The notes: generated by a model not told the origin, from the sequence alone. A stretch of 58,750 bases of DNA from Agromyces seonyuensis (GCF_009789225.1 NZ_WSTA01000012.1:1-58750), one strand, 5' to 3'; counted from the first letter of the stretch, positions 9,093-17,714 are shown. Numbers and translations: made by a program.

Positions 9093-9716
9093 ATGGCGCA
9101 GGGGGAACGGCCGCTCCGCACGGAGCGCGGGCTCGATCGACTCGTGAACTTCTCCGATGCCACGGTCGCGATCGCCATGACGCTGCTCGTGCTGCCGCTC
9201 GTCGACCTCGCCACGCGGCTGGACGGCGCCGATCTCTTCGGGTTCCTCGGCGAGCACGTCGGCGAACTCGTGGCCTTCGTCGTCACCTTCGTCGTCACGG
9301 CACGCTTCTGGCTCGTGCACCACCACGTCTTCGAATGGCTCGTCGACTACTCGCCCGCGCTCATCCGGTGGAACTTCGTCTGGTTGTTCGGCATCGTCGC
9401 CGTGCCGTTCTCGGCGAACCTGCTCACCTACGACGATGCGACCGATCCGGGCGTCAGCGGGTTCTACATCGCGACCCTGCTGTGGATCGCGCTCGCGATG
9501 CTCGGGATCGAGCGCTACCTGCGCCGCTCGCCCGGACTCCTGCGAGACGACGGCGGCGCCGGCTTCGACCTCGAGCCCTCGTACGTGTTCGTCGGCCTGC
9601 TCGTCGTCGCGCTGCTCGTCGGGGTGCTCGTGCCGCACGTCGGGATCTGGGCGCTGCTCATCCTCGTGCTCTCAGGGCCGGTCGAGGCCGTGGTCCGTCG
9701 CCTCCGTCGACGCTGA
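9093..9716 (+). CDS. TMEM175/DUF1211-family membrane protein
   Basis: The 207-residue protein has about six membrane segments and the family signature RLVNFSDATVAIAMTLLVLPL near its N-terminus, including the FSDA core. Bacterial members form potassium-permeable channels as oligomers. The channel role is taken from the family; no selectivity measurement can be read here. The ATG at 9093 is chosen because the conserved first helix begins shortly after it; longer in-frame starts add a basic, non-conserved segment. A -10-like CAGAAT at 9081-9086 lies six bases before the ATG, so the mRNA may be leaderless. It converges with the S33 hydrolase gene, with only about 30 bp between them. Confidence 0.85.
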   Translation: MAQGERPLRTERGLDRLVNFSDATVAIAMTLLVLPLVDLATRLDGADLFGFLGEHVGELVAFVVTFVVTARFWLVHHHVFEWLVDYSPALIRWNFVWLFGIVAVPFSANLLTYDDATDPGVSGFYIATLLWIALAMLGIERYLRRSPGLLRDDGGAGFDLEPSYVFVGLLVVALLVGVLVPHVGIWALLILVLSGPVEAVVRRLRRR

Positions 9717-9748
9717 TCGGCCGGCCCGGCTCGACGGGCCGGCTCGGG

Positions 9749-11050
9749 TCAGATCGTGGATGATGCGCGTGCACCGCCGTGCGCGTCGAGCAGCCGGCGC
9801 AGTCGCGCGAAGACGTCGCCCACCCGGAGTCCGTCGTGCTCGAACTCGTTCGTCTCGAGGTGCCGGGCGTTGCCGAGCGCGGCGAGGGTATCGTGCTGGA
9901 GGTCCGCGTCGACGTACATGTCGTCGACGTAGACCGCCGCGACGACCGGCACCTCGTTGGCCGCGAGGCGGGCGGCGTCGTAGAGCTCGGGCCAGTCGGC
10001 CCGCGCCGCGAGGTGCTCGACCGCACCGCGGAACGGCCGCAACGCCCGGATCTCCTCGAACATCCAGGGGTGGATGCTCTCGCCCGTGAGCAGGAGCGGG
10101 CGCGCGTCGTCGGCGAACTCCGGCCGCCGTTCGAGCTCCGCCTGCGCGGCCCACGCCGTGGCGTCCGGGCCGGACGCGTAGATCGACTCGTGCAGGGCCG
10201 CGAACAGCGGATTGTCGCTGTAAGCGGTCGCAGTCTCGACCTGCGCGAGGAAGGTCGTCGTGAGTTCGCCGTCGTCGGCGAACGCCTCGTCGAAGAGGTA
10301 GTGCAGCCGCTCGAACCCCGCGCCCATGCCGAGGTCGAGGCCGACGTGCTGCAGACGCCGCACCGTCAACGCGTCCCCGGAGGGCAGCCGCACGTCGCCG
10401 GCGGCGAGACGGTCGGCGATGCGCGCGAGCGACTCGACGTGCTGCGGGTACCGCTCGGCGAAGGCGCGGTTCTTGCCCGCGATGCGCGGGAACGTGCGCC
10501 GGTAGACCTCGGCCGCGTCCGGGCGGATGCTCGGCAGGCCGCCCGTGACGTAGCAGGCCGCGAGTCCCTCCGGCGCGCGAGAGAGGTAGGCGAGCGTCAC
10601 GAAGCCGCCGTAGCTCTGCCCGAGCGTCGACCAGCGCCGGCCGCCGAAGACGCTCGTGCGCAGCAGCTCGGCGTCGGCCACGATCGAGTCGGCGCGGAAG
10701 CACGCGAGGAATGCCGCCTGTGCGGCGGCGTCGCCGATCCCTTCGAGCCGGCGCCCTTCGATCCGGCTCGAGCGCCCGGTGCCGCGCTGGTCGAGCAGGA
10801 TGACGCGATGCGTCCGAATCGCCTCGCCGATCCAGCCCTCGGGGCCGGTCGGACGCGGGCTCTTGCCGCCGGGTCCGCCCTGCAGGAAGAGCAGGAGCGG
10901 GAGGTCGTCGTTGCGGCGAACGGGGTCGACGACCTCGCGCGCGAAGACCGTGATGCGCGCCGGGTCGGAACTGTCGGCCCAGTCGAGCGGCGCCTGGACT
11001 TCGTGCTCGCGCACGTGGAGTCCGGGGATCGTGTACTCGGCGCGGATCAT
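9749..11050 (-). CDS. alpha/beta hydrolase, S33 proline iminopeptidase-like
   Basis: The 433-residue enzyme of the alpha/beta-hydrolase fold has the oxyanion motif QGGPGGK near 57-63, DQRGTGRS near 87-94, and the nucleophile Ser146 in GQSYGGF. The C-terminal DGLRVGDV segment sits about where the catalytic His is expected (as EHDG). These features match the prolyl aminopeptidase subfamily that releases N-terminal proline from peptides, but the substrate is not fixed by sequence. The ATG overlaps the stop of the upstream small zinc-ribbon gene (ATGA), so the two are translationally coupled. No signal peptide is present, so the enzyme is cytoplasmic. Confidence 0.88.
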   Translation of the reverse strand: MIRAEYTIPGLHVREHEVQAPLDWADSSDPARITVFAREVVDPVRRNDDLPLLLFLQGGPGGKSPRPTGPEGWIGEAIRTHRVILLDQRGTGRSSRIEGRRLEGIGDAAAQAAFLACFRADSIVADAELLRTSVFGGRRWSTLGQSYGGFVTLAYLSRAPEGLAACYVTGGLPSIRPDAAEVYRRTFPRIAGKNRAFAERYPQHVESLARIADRLAAGDVRLPSGDALTVRRLQHVGLDLGMGAGFERLHYLFDEAFADDGELTTTFLAQVETATAYSDNPLFAALHESIYASGPDATAWAAQAELERRPEFADDARPLLLTGESIHPWMFEEIRALRPFRGAVEHLAARADWPELYDAARLAANEVPVVAAVYVDDMYVDADLQHDTLAALGNARHLETNEFEHDGLRVGDVFARLRRLLDAHGGARASSTI

Positions 11051-11331
11051 GCGGGTTCCTCCGGCGGAGCAGCGGTGCCCTGCTCCGTCGACGCGACAGC
11101 GCGGGCGGGGGCGGCCGGGCAGCGCATGAAGGTGCGCGCGCCGGTGCGGTCGATCTCGTGCGCGGCGAGCGGGGCGCCGCAGACCGGGCAGACCTGGGCG
11201 ACCGGCGGCGGGGGAGTCGTCTCGTAGGGGCCGACTTGCGGCGGCCCGGCGAACCGGACGAGCCATCGATTCCACCAGTGGTAGAAGCCGCCCGCATCGC
11301 GGACTTCCGAGCGCAGATCACGTCGTGTCAC
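11047..11331 (-). CDS. small zinc-ribbon protein coupled to the S33 hydrolase
   Basis: The 94-residue protein starts with a GTG at 11331. It has an N-terminal part RDLRSEVRDAGGFYHWWNRW, rich in aromatic residues, and a short zinc-ribbon-like part with CPVCGAPL, an HEID segment and a later single Cys in FMRCP. The Cys set is CxxC plus H and C, so metal binding is plausible but not certain. Its stop overlaps the ATG of the hydrolase gene. Its start lies seven bases after a -10-like TACACT (minus strand 11344-11339), so it is probably translated from a leaderless message. The function is unknown; I recognise no named family. Confidence 0.7.
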   Translation of the reverse strand: MTRRDLRSEVRDAGGFYHWWNRWLVRFAGPPQVGPYETTPPPPVAQVCPVCGAPLAAHEIDRTGARTFMRCPAAPARAVASTEQGTAAPPEEPA

Positions 11332-11350
11332 AATGCTGAGTGTACTGAGT
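11332..11350. promoter_or_regulatory. divergent promoter with CTGAGT direct repeats
   Basis: The 39-bp gap between the zinc-ribbon/hydrolase pair and the MarR gene contains CTGAGT at 11336-11341 and again at 11345-11350, nine bases apart. They overlap the minus-strand -10-like TACACT. This is a likely binding site for the adjacent MarR/OhrR protein, which would let it control both directions. The assignment is inferred from position and repeat structure. Confidence 0.4.
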
Positions 11351-11370
11351 AATTCCGAGAGGGGAATGCG

Positions 11371-11832
11371 GTGGCATCCGATTCGACCGAGCGCCTGGAC
11401 GCGCTCCAGCTCGACGCGCAGCTCTGCTTCGCCATGGTCGCCGCCGCCCGCGCGGTCGTCGCGGCGTACAAGCCCGTGCTCGAACCGCTCGGACTGACCC
11501 ATCCGCAGTACCTCGTGATGCTCGCGCTCTGGGAGTCCTCGCCCCGCCCGATGAGCGAGATCGCCGGAGCGATCCGCCTCGAGCCGGCCACGGCCACTCC
11601 GCTCGTGAAGCGCTTGGAGCAGGCGGGGCTCGTGCGGCGCGCCCGACGTGCCGGCGACGAGCGGGTCGTCGAGGTCGGGCTCACCGATGCGGGCGCCGCC
11701 CTCCGAGAACGGGCCCTCGACGTGCCGCCGACGATGCTCGAGCGGCTCGGGATGACCGCCGGCGACGTCGAGGCGCTGCGCGCGACGCTGGCCGACTTCA
11801 CGGTCCGCATCGGCACGGCTTCGGCGCACTAG
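11371..11832 (+). CDS. ohrR: MarR-family regulator, OhrR-like peroxide sensor
   Basis: The 153-residue MarR-type winged-helix protein has the helix-turn-helix in PMSEIAGAIRLEPATATPLVKRLEQAG and a basic wing RRARRAGDERVVEV. The N-terminus carries LDAQLCFAMVAAARAV with Cys19, matching the reactive Cys of OhrR repressors that sense organic hydroperoxides. No ohr peroxidase gene is adjacent, so the regulated gene is unknown; the divergent zinc-ribbon/hydrolase pair is the nearest candidate. The GTG start follows GAGAGGGGAA at good spacing. An alternative is a general MarR repressor of a drug or phenolic response. Confidence 0.8.
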   Translation: MASDSTERLDALQLDAQLCFAMVAAARAVVAAYKPVLEPLGLTHPQYLVMLALWESSPRPMSEIAGAIRLEPATATPLVKRLEQAGLVRRARRAGDERVVEVGLTDAGAALRERALDVPPTMLERLGMTAGDVEALRATLADFTVRIGTASAH

Positions 11833-11955
11833 CTGATCAGCAGACTCGACAACCTGCCTGGACATCACACCGAGCCCGACGCGAAGTCGGCGGACGCGGC
11901 GCCGCGGGACATCGCGTCGGGGAGGCGCGCCGGCGGTCGCTCGGCGGTGGACGCA

Positions 11956-11992
11956 GCGCGGGCCGGGCGGGAGCATCCCGCCCGACCCGCGC
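11956..11992. terminator. hairpin between ohrR and flotillin genes
   Basis: A 16-bp stem with one mismatch (left arm GCGCGGGcCGGGCGGGA) and a three-base loop lies between the converging ohrR and flotillin genes. It probably stops transcription from both sides. Confidence 0.65.
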
Positions 11993-12007
11993 CGGCATCC
12001 GGACCGA

Positions 12008-13468
12008 TCAGTCGCGCGTGACCGCCGGGGCGCCCTTGGCGAGCTGACCGCCCGCGAGTCCCGCGAGGATCGCGGACACGTCGAGCCCGGTCAGCGATTT
12101 GACGACCTCGGTGCCCTCGCCGAGCACCTGGCCGACGGTCTTCGTGAGGGCGGACGCGCCGTCCGTCGAGACGACGGTGAGCTTGTCGATCGCGGCGATC
12201 GGCTCGGCCGCGGCGCGCACGATCTCCGGCAGGCGGGAGATGATCTCCTGCGCGAGCGCGGCCTCGCCGTACTTCTTGAGCGCGAGGGCCTTGGCGTCGG
12301 TCGCCGTGGCCTCTGCGAGACCCGCGGCCTGGATCGCCGAGGCGCGCGCCTCGCCGTCGGCACGCACACCCTCGGCGAGGGCGACCTGGCGGTCGCGCTC
12401 GGCCAGACCCGCGGCGCGCACGGCGGCTGCCGACGCCTCGGCGTCCTGCACGGCGGCGATCTTGTTCGCCTCGGCGATGCGCGTGCGCTTGAACGCGTCG
12501 GCCTCGGTCGCGGCGTTCGCGGCGTCGCGCGAGGCCGTCGCGCGCTGCACCTCGGCGTACGCCTGCGCCTCGGCGGGCTTGCGGACCTCGATGTCGAGGC
12601 GCTCCTGGGTCACGCGCGCCTGCTCGGCGAGCGACTCGCGCTCCTGCACGGCGACGAGGCGCGACTGCTCGGCGTTCGCGAGCTGGCCCGCGGCCTCCGC
12701 CTCGGCGTTGGCCCGGTCGGTCTCGGCCTTGATCGTCGCCTGCTTCAGCGAGAGCGCCTTCTGACGCTCGGCGATCTGCTCGGCGGCCTCGATGCGGGCG
12801 AACTCGCTCGCGCGGGCGGCCTCGGACTCGCTGATCTCGGCGACCTGGCGGGCGCGGGCGGCCTCGGCGCGGCCGAGGTTCGCGAGGTAGTCGCTGCCCG
12901 GCGTCGAGATGTCGGAGATGTTCAGCAGGTCGACCTGGAGCCCCTGCTCGGCGAGGTCGGTCTTCGTCTCGGTGACGACGCGGTCGGAGAGGCTCTTGCG
13001 GTCGGAGATGATCTGCTCGATCGGCAGGTCGCCGACGATCGAACGGAGCGAGCCCTCGAGCGATTCCTTGATGATCTCGGTCAGGAGGTCCTGCTGCGAG
13101 AGGAAGCGCTGCGCGGCGCGGCGCACGCCGTCCTCCGTGCCGGAGACCTTGAAGTTGATGGACGCCTTGATGGCGATCTTGATGCGGTTCTTGTCGACGC
13201 CCTCGACCGTGATGCCGATCTGACGCTGCTCGAGGGAGATGGCGTAGCCCTGCTGGAGCACCGGCCACACGAACGTGCGCCCGCCGATGACGACGCGCTG
13301 GCCGCCGGAGTACTCGCCCTCCTTCGGGCGGCCCGCGCCGCGGCCGACGACGACGAGCGCCTCGTTCGGCGGGACGCGGCGGATGCGGCTGGCGATGAAG
13401 CCGACCAACGCGAAGAAGGCGATCGCGAGGGCGGCGATCGCGGCGATCTGGATGAACACTGCGGGCAT
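12008..13468 (-). CDS. floT: flotillin-like SPFH-domain membrane scaffold protein
   Basis: The 486-residue flotillin has an N-terminal membrane helix (residues 4-27), an SPFH/band 7 domain (about 30-200, with PPNEALVVVG and GITVEGVDKNRIKI), and a long Ala/Glu-rich coiled coil (about 200-400). The coiled coil contains the flotillin repeat style AEAEAAGQLANAEQ and AEANKIAAVQDAEA. Flotillins oligomerise at the inner face of the membrane and organise ordered lipid microdomains and associated protein complexes. The gene lies 100 bp after an NfeD-like gene on the same strand; NfeD-flotillin pairs are a known conserved arrangement. A purine-rich GAGAGGAA precedes the ATG. Confidence 0.9.
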   Translation of the reverse strand: MPAVFIQIAAIAALAIAFFALVGFIASRIRRVPPNEALVVVGRGAGRPKEGEYSGGQRVVIGGRTFVWPVLQQGYAISLEQRQIGITVEGVDKNRIKIAIKASINFKVSGTEDGVRRAAQRFLSQQDLLTEIIKESLEGSLRSIVGDLPIEQIISDRKSLSDRVVTETKTDLAEQGLQVDLLNISDISTPGSDYLANLGRAEAARARQVAEISESEAARASEFARIEAAEQIAERQKALSLKQATIKAETDRANAEAEAAGQLANAEQSRLVAVQERESLAEQARVTQERLDIEVRKPAEAQAYAEVQRATASRDAANAATEADAFKRTRIAEANKIAAVQDAEASAAAVRAAGLAERDRQVALAEGVRADGEARASAIQAAGLAEATATDAKALALKKYGEAALAQEIISRLPEIVRAAAEPIAAIDKLTVVSTDGASALTKTVGQVLGEGTEVVKSLTGLDVSAILAGLAGGQLAKGAPAVTRD

Positions 13469-13568
13469 GCGGGCGGGGTTCCTCTCGGGTTCGGGGCAGG
13501 AGGTGCGGGACTGCGGGGCGGGGGAGTCGCACGGCCGTAGGCGGCCGGGATCGAGTTCGTCGGGGCGC

Positions 13569-14045
13569 TCAGCCCTCGGCGGCGGCGACCTTCACGCGGC
13601 CGCCGGAGTGCTCGACGACGCGGATGCGGATGCCCGAGTCGAGCGGGCTGTCGGCGTAGGCGAGCCGTCGCTCGATCTCGCCCGGGGCGTCGAGGGCGAC
13701 TTCGCCGCCGGCGGGACCGGTCGGCGCGGTCGTCACGCCGGGGGCGCCGACCACGGACGCCTGCTCGCCGTCGGAGGAGGCGGCGAGCGATCGCACCGCC
13801 TGCACGGCGACGAGGTAGGCGAGGACGCCGAGGACCGCGGCGATGCCGTAGGCCCACCCGATCCCGAGGTCGAAGCTGAACGCGAGCGCGCCGGAGGCGC
13901 CGAAGACGACGAGCGCGATGCCGAGGGCGTTGCCCGAGATGGCGCCGTCGCCGATCTCGAGGTGGTCGAAGACGTCGCCGAGGATCATCGAGATCAGGAG
14001 GACGACGAGACCGATGCCGCCGATGATGAGGAAGGGGAGGAGCAC
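13569..14045 (-). CDS. NfeD/YuaF-like membrane protein, flotillin partner
   Basis: The 158-residue protein has an N-terminal membrane helix, a soluble loop, two more hydrophobic segments (IALVVFGASGALAFSF and AYGIAAVLGVLAYLVAVQAV), and a C-terminal domain. The C-terminal domain (about 105-158) has the length and beta-pattern of the NfeD OB-fold (GIRIRVVEHSGGRVKVAA). Its position directly upstream of the flotillin gene supports the call, since NfeD/YuaF proteins are typical flotillin partners. The start is GTG at 14045 with AGAGAGG eight bases before it. Sequence identity in this family is low, so part of the confidence rests on gene order. Confidence 0.8.
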   Translation of the reverse strand: MLLPFLIIGGIGLVVLLISMILGDVFDHLEIGDGAISGNALGIALVVFGASGALAFSFDLGIGWAYGIAAVLGVLAYLVAVQAVRSLAASSDGEQASVVGAPGVTTAPTGPAGGEVALDAPGEIERRLAYADSPLDSGIRIRVVEHSGGRVKVAAAEG

Positions 14046-14169
14046 CGAGAGCCTCTCTGCTGGCGCCGCGCATCGTGTCGCACGGCTCGGGTGCCGCCAA
14101 CCTATCGGCCGGACCCGCTGCTCGGACCCGCAGACCTGCGGCTGTGGAGAACTCGCGGCCCGTGGGCGC

Positions 14170-14919
14170 TCAGGACGCCTCGGCGCGCACCAGCAGCGCG
14201 TCGACGGCGTCGTCGCCCCGGAGACGACGCAGGAGCACCACGACTTCGTCGACCGCGGCGACGGTGAGTCCCCGGCAGACGACGCTGTTGGGACCGAGCG
14301 CCTCGAGCCCTTCGGAGCGGATGCGGATCACGTCCCAGCCGACCTCCCGCAGCAGGTCGTCCTTCTCGAGGTCGGAGCCGGCCTTCAGCCCGCGGTGGGC
14401 GCCGCCGCTGCGACCGGGGGAGTCGTACTCCACGGCCACGCGGAGTTCGGGGATGACGATGTCGGGCCACACTTCGAGGCGGCCGTAGAAGGGCCGGGCG
14501 ACGTGCACCGCGTTGACGCGGTGCTGGAGCCGGATCCGCTCCCCGAGCAGGGTCTTCAGTCGCTGCTCGGTCATGGACGTGCGCGTGCGCAGCCCCGGGT
14601 TCATGAACGGAACCCCGGCCTCCCGGCGGACGGAGGGACCTGCCGCGTTCGCCCGGCACTTGCGGCAGCCGGTGCCTGTGAGCGCCTCGCGGATGCTCGC
14701 CTCGTAGCGGTCGTGCCCGCGCGTGCAGCGCCATGTGTAGGTGGCGCCGATGCGGGTCTCGATCGCGAGCGCGGCCCGTTCGAGCGGCACGACGCGGCCG
14801 AGCAGTTCCGATCGCGAGCGGTGGGTCTCGGCGATGAGCATGCAGACGGGGCACGCGCGCCGAAGCCGGAGTGCGGCGTCAACCGCGCCGTGGCCGCAGG
14901 CGAATGCGACGGCGGTCAC
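14170..14919 (-). CDS. zinc-finger plus PD-(D/E)XK (DUF559/Vsr-like) nuclease-fold protein
   Basis: The 249-residue protein has two cysteine clusters followed by an endonuclease-like domain. The clusters are CGHG...CPVC (about 8-30) and CTRGH...GCRKC (about 60-85). The C-terminal half has WPDIVIPELRVAVEYD, then KDDLLREVGWDVIRIRSE, matching the D-(E/V)-E-x-D...K layout of Vsr/DUF559 PD-(D/E)XK nucleases. A DNA repair or nicking role is possible but the target is unknown. The GTG at 14919 overlaps the stop of a 10-codon reading frame (14948-14916) that begins six bases after a -10-like GACACT, so translation may be coupled. It is divergent from the DNA polymerase gene. Confidence 0.7.
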   Translation of the reverse strand: MTAVAFACGHGAVDAALRLRRACPVCMLIAETHRSRSELLGRVVPLERAALAIETRIGATYTWRCTRGHDRYEASIREALTGTGCRKCRANAAGPSVRREAGVPFMNPGLRTRTSMTEQRLKTLLGERIRLQHRVNAVHVARPFYGRLEVWPDIVIPELRVAVEYDSPGRSGGAHRGLKAGSDLEKDDLLREVGWDVIRIRSEGLEALGPNSVVCRGLTVAAVDEVVVLLRRLRGDDAVDALLVRAEAS

Positions 14920-15113
14920 CGCGGGGTCCAACGGTTCGAGTCGGGCATGCGACCAGTGTCGCCGCCACCGCCGACAGGATGCCGAACGGCGACGGATGCG
15001 CCGGGCGCCGTGCTCGTGGGCTCCTGCGGCTCGAGGCGGGCGTCCCGACGGTCCGAGGCTCGGACCCGTCGGCCGATCCGGCGATGTCGCCGATGCGGGG
15101 GAGGATGGACGAC

Positions 15114-16883
15114 GTGCACGTCGTCCTCGCCCGCTCCGCTCCCGGGTTCGTCGGGCTCCAGTCCGTCGACGACGCCGGGGCGGCGATCGGCGACGCGGAG
15201 ACCGTGCCCGTCGAGCGGCTTCCCGCCGTCGTGGCGGAGCGCGAGCAGGATCGGCCCCGCTGGATCTGGTCCGATTCGCGCACCTGGTACCCGGCGCTCC
15301 TCGATGCCGGGGTGCGCATCGAACGCGTCCACGACCTCCGGGCGGCCGGGGCGATCCTGGCGGGGTCGACGTTCGCGGCCCGCGCCCGAGTCGACCACCC
15401 GCCGAGCCCGGACTGGGCCGCGGCGCTCGCCGCCGAGGCATCCGCGCCCCGGGGGGTGCCCGTTGCCGCTGCCGGGACGGCCCTCTTCGACTTCGACGAG
15501 TTCGACGCGCCCGCGCCGCCCGCGCCCGACGCCGAGACGGTCGTCGCCGACCCGGTCGCCGCCACCGTCGCCGAGTTCGCACGGCAGCAGTCGCTCGTCG
15601 CCGCATCCGACGCCCCCGGCCGCCTCCGCCTGCTCCTCGCCGCCGAATCGGCGGGCACGCTCATCGGCGTGGAGCTCCAGCACGCGGGCCTGCCGTGGCG
15701 GCGCGACGTGCACGAGTCCGTGCTCGAGCGGGCGCTCGGGCCGAAGCCCTCGCCGGGGCGCAAGCCGGCGAAGATGGCGGTGCTCGCGGGCGAAGTGCGC
15801 GACGCGCTCGAAGCGCCGGCGCTGAACCTCGACTCGCAGACGGAGCTGCTGAAGGCGCTCCAGCGCGCCGGCATCGCGGTGGCCTCGACGAGCCGGTGGG
15901 AGCTCGCCGATCACGCCCATCCGGCCGTCGCCCCGCTCCTGGCGTACAAGAAGCTCGCCCGGCTGCTCTCCGCGAACGGGTGGACGTGGCTCGACGAGTG
16001 GATCGTCGGCGGCCGCTTCCGCGCGGAGTACGTGCCGGGCGGCACCGCGACGGGCCGCTGGGCGACGAACGGCGGCGGAGCGCTTCAGCTGCCGAAACAG
16101 GTGCGCAGCGCCGTGGTCGCCGACTCCGGGTGGAAGCTCGTCGTCGCCGACGCCGCGCAACTGGAGCCCCGCGTGCTCGCGGCGATGGCCCGCGACGAGG
16201 CGATGGCGGATGCCGCGCGCGGCCGGGACCTCTACGCCGGCCTCGTCGAGCGCGGCGTCGTGGCCAGTCGCGACGAGGCGAAGATCGCGATCCTCGGGGC
16301 GATGTACGGAGCGACGAGCGGGGATGCCGGGCGGCTCGTGCCGCGGCTCGCCCGCGCCTACCCGGCCGCGATGGCGCTCGTCGACGGCGCCGCGCGCGAG
16401 GGAGAGCGGGGCGGCGTCGTCACGACGCTCCTCGGCCGCTCGTCACCGCTGCCGCCCGAGGGCTGGCGGGCCGTGCAGGCCCGTGCCAGCGAGCCGGGAG
16501 CCGTGGCGGCCGAGGAACGGCGCGCACGGTCGGCCGCACGCGAGTGGGGCCGCTTCACCCGCAACTTCGTCGTGCAGGGCACCGCCGCCGAGTGGGCCCT
16601 CTGCTGGATGGCCGAACTGCGGCACCGGCTCGCCGGCATCGCGCCCTCGCCGCTCGGCGCGCGACGGGCGGGCGCGTCGGGCCCGGCGTTCGAGCTGGCG
16701 CCGCATCTCGTCTTCTTCCTCCACGACGAGCTCATCGTGCACACGCCGGCGGCGCTCGCGCCGGAGGTCGCGGACGCCGTCGCCGAGTCCGCCGAGGTCG
16801 CCGGGCGCCGGCTCTTCGGCACGTTCCCGGTCGACTTCCCGCTCGATCTCGCGGTCGTCGACAGCTACGCCGAGACCGACTGA
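15114..16883 (+). CDS. family A DNA polymerase without 5' nuclease (bifunctional exonuclease/polymerase type)
   Basis: The 589-residue PolA-like protein found in actinobacteria lacks the 5'-nuclease domain. The N-terminal 180 residues replace the proofreading domain and show poor conservation of exonuclease acidic residues. Polymerase motifs remain: motif A as VVADAAQLEPRVLAAMA (usual DYSQIELR), motif B with RDEAKIAILGAMYGATSGD, and motif C FFLHDELIVH. Two of three motif A positions after the catalytic Asp are changed, so fidelity or substrate preference may differ from Pol I. The GTG at 15114 sits nine bases after GGGGAGG; the in-frame ATG at 15105 abuts that site and is less likely. It is not near other replication genes. 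A role in repair or translesion synthesis is inference. Confidence 0.85.
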   Translation: MHVVLARSAPGFVGLQSVDDAGAAIGDAETVPVERLPAVVAEREQDRPRWIWSDSRTWYPALLDAGVRIERVHDLRAAGAILAGSTFAARARVDHPPSPDWAAALAAEASAPRGVPVAAAGTALFDFDEFDAPAPPAPDAETVVADPVAATVAEFARQQSLVAASDAPGRLRLLLAAESAGTLIGVELQHAGLPWRRDVHESVLERALGPKPSPGRKPAKMAVLAGEVRDALEAPALNLDSQTELLKALQRAGIAVASTSRWELADHAHPAVAPLLAYKKLARLLSANGWTWLDEWIVGGRFRAEYVPGGTATGRWATNGGGALQLPKQVRSAVVADSGWKLVVADAAQLEPRVLAAMARDEAMADAARGRDLYAGLVERGVVASRDEAKIAILGAMYGATSGDAGRLVPRLARAYPAAMALVDGAAREGERGGVVTTLLGRSSPLPPEGWRAVQARASEPGAVAAEERRARSAAREWGRFTRNFVVQGTAAEWALCWMAELRHRLAGIAPSPLGARRAGASGPAFELAPHLVFFLHDELIVHTPAALAPEVADAVAESAEVAGRRLFGTFPVDFPLDLAVVDSYAETD

Positions 16884-16908
16884 GGCGGGCCGTCCGCCCG
16901 GCGCACCC

Positions 16909-16937
16909 TTGCCAGACCGGGCGTTCTCGGGCAGAAT
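16909..16937 (+). promoter_or_regulatory. sigma-70-type promoter of the DUF3145 gene
   Basis: TTGCCA at 16909-16914 and CAGAAT at 16932-16937 are separated by 17 bases. This is the best-spaced -35/-10 pair before the DUF3145 gene, giving a leader of about 100 bases. Confidence 0.5.
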
Positions 16938-17041
16938 CGGCCGCGACGGCCGTGTCCGTCGCTCACAACCGAACACGAACGCCGCACCGCCCGTGCACGA
17001 GGTCGTAGGGGAAGACGCACCTCGAACGAACGGAGACGGAG

Positions 17042-17563
17042 ATGGCTGAACACTTCACGCGACGTCTGCACGCCGCGCGCGGTGTGCTGTTCGTGCACTC
17101 GTCGCTCGCGGCCCTGGGCCCGCATGTCGAGTGGGCGGTCGGTCGCGTCCTCGGCGAGCCCGTGAACTTCGATTGGACCGAGCAGCCCGTGCTGCCCGGC
17201 ACGCAGCGCGCCGAGTTCTACTGGGAGGGCCCGCAGGGCACGGCGGCGCGGATCGCCTCCTCGCTCCTCGGCTGGGAGCAGCTGCGCTTCGAGGTGTCCG
17301 AAGACCCCTCGCCCGGCTGCGACGGCGGGCGGTGGCTCCATACGCCGCGCCTCGGCGTCTTCCACGCGCACGCCGACGCCGCGGGCAACCTCGTCGTCCC
17401 GGAGGACCGGCTCCGGGCCGCCATGGAGTCGGCCGGCGGCGACGCGATCGCGCTGCACGCCGAACTCCGCGCAGCGCTCGGGCAGGACTGGGACGACGAG
17501 CTCGAGCCCTTCCGGCACGCCTCCGACTTCGCCCCCGTCATCTGGCTGCACCAGGTGGGGTAG
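17042..17563 (+). CDS. DUF3145 family protein
   Basis: The 173-residue protein belongs to the DUF3145 family, which is found across Actinobacteria. It has no signal peptide, membrane helix or catalytic motif that I can identify. Conserved-looking stretches are RGVLFVHSSLAALGPHVEWA, FDWTEQPV and the C-terminal FAPVIWLHQVG. It is placed tail to tail with fabF, separated by a strong hairpin, and the same neighbourhood is common in actinobacteria. A link to fatty-acid synthesis has not been shown, and none is claimed. GAACGAACGGAGACGGAG before the ATG contains the ribosome site. Confidence 0.8.
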   Translation: MAEHFTRRLHAARGVLFVHSSLAALGPHVEWAVGRVLGEPVNFDWTEQPVLPGTQRAEFYWEGPQGTAARIASSLLGWEQLRFEVSEDPSPGCDGGRWLHTPRLGVFHAHADAAGNLVVPEDRLRAAMESAGGDAIALHAELRAALGQDWDDELEPFRHASDFAPVIWLHQVG

Positions 17564-17650
17564 GCGGCGAGACCGCGGCCGGACCGCGGCGCAGGCGAGA
17601 CTCGGACGTCCATCCCGGGGAGCGTTGCAGCGAAGCATCCGGCCGCCCAT

Positions 17651-17686
17651 GACGAAGGGGCCCCGCGTGAGCGGGACCCCTTCGTC
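17651..17686. terminator. bidirectional terminator between DUF3145 gene and fabF
   Basis: A 16-bp stem (GACGAAGGGG and CCCGC, with one C/A mismatch) closes on a GTGA tetraloop. It lies 90 bases after the DUF3145 gene and 30 bases after the fabF stop. Confidence 0.7.
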
Positions 17687-17714
17687 GCATCATCGGGCCG
17701 GAGCGGCCCCGGCG

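Noticed and set aside
9749-11275. Extended 508-codon version of the S33 hydrolase
   Set aside because: The added N-terminus overlaps the small zinc-ribbon gene in another frame and is Arg-rich; ATG 11050 fits the ATGA overlap.
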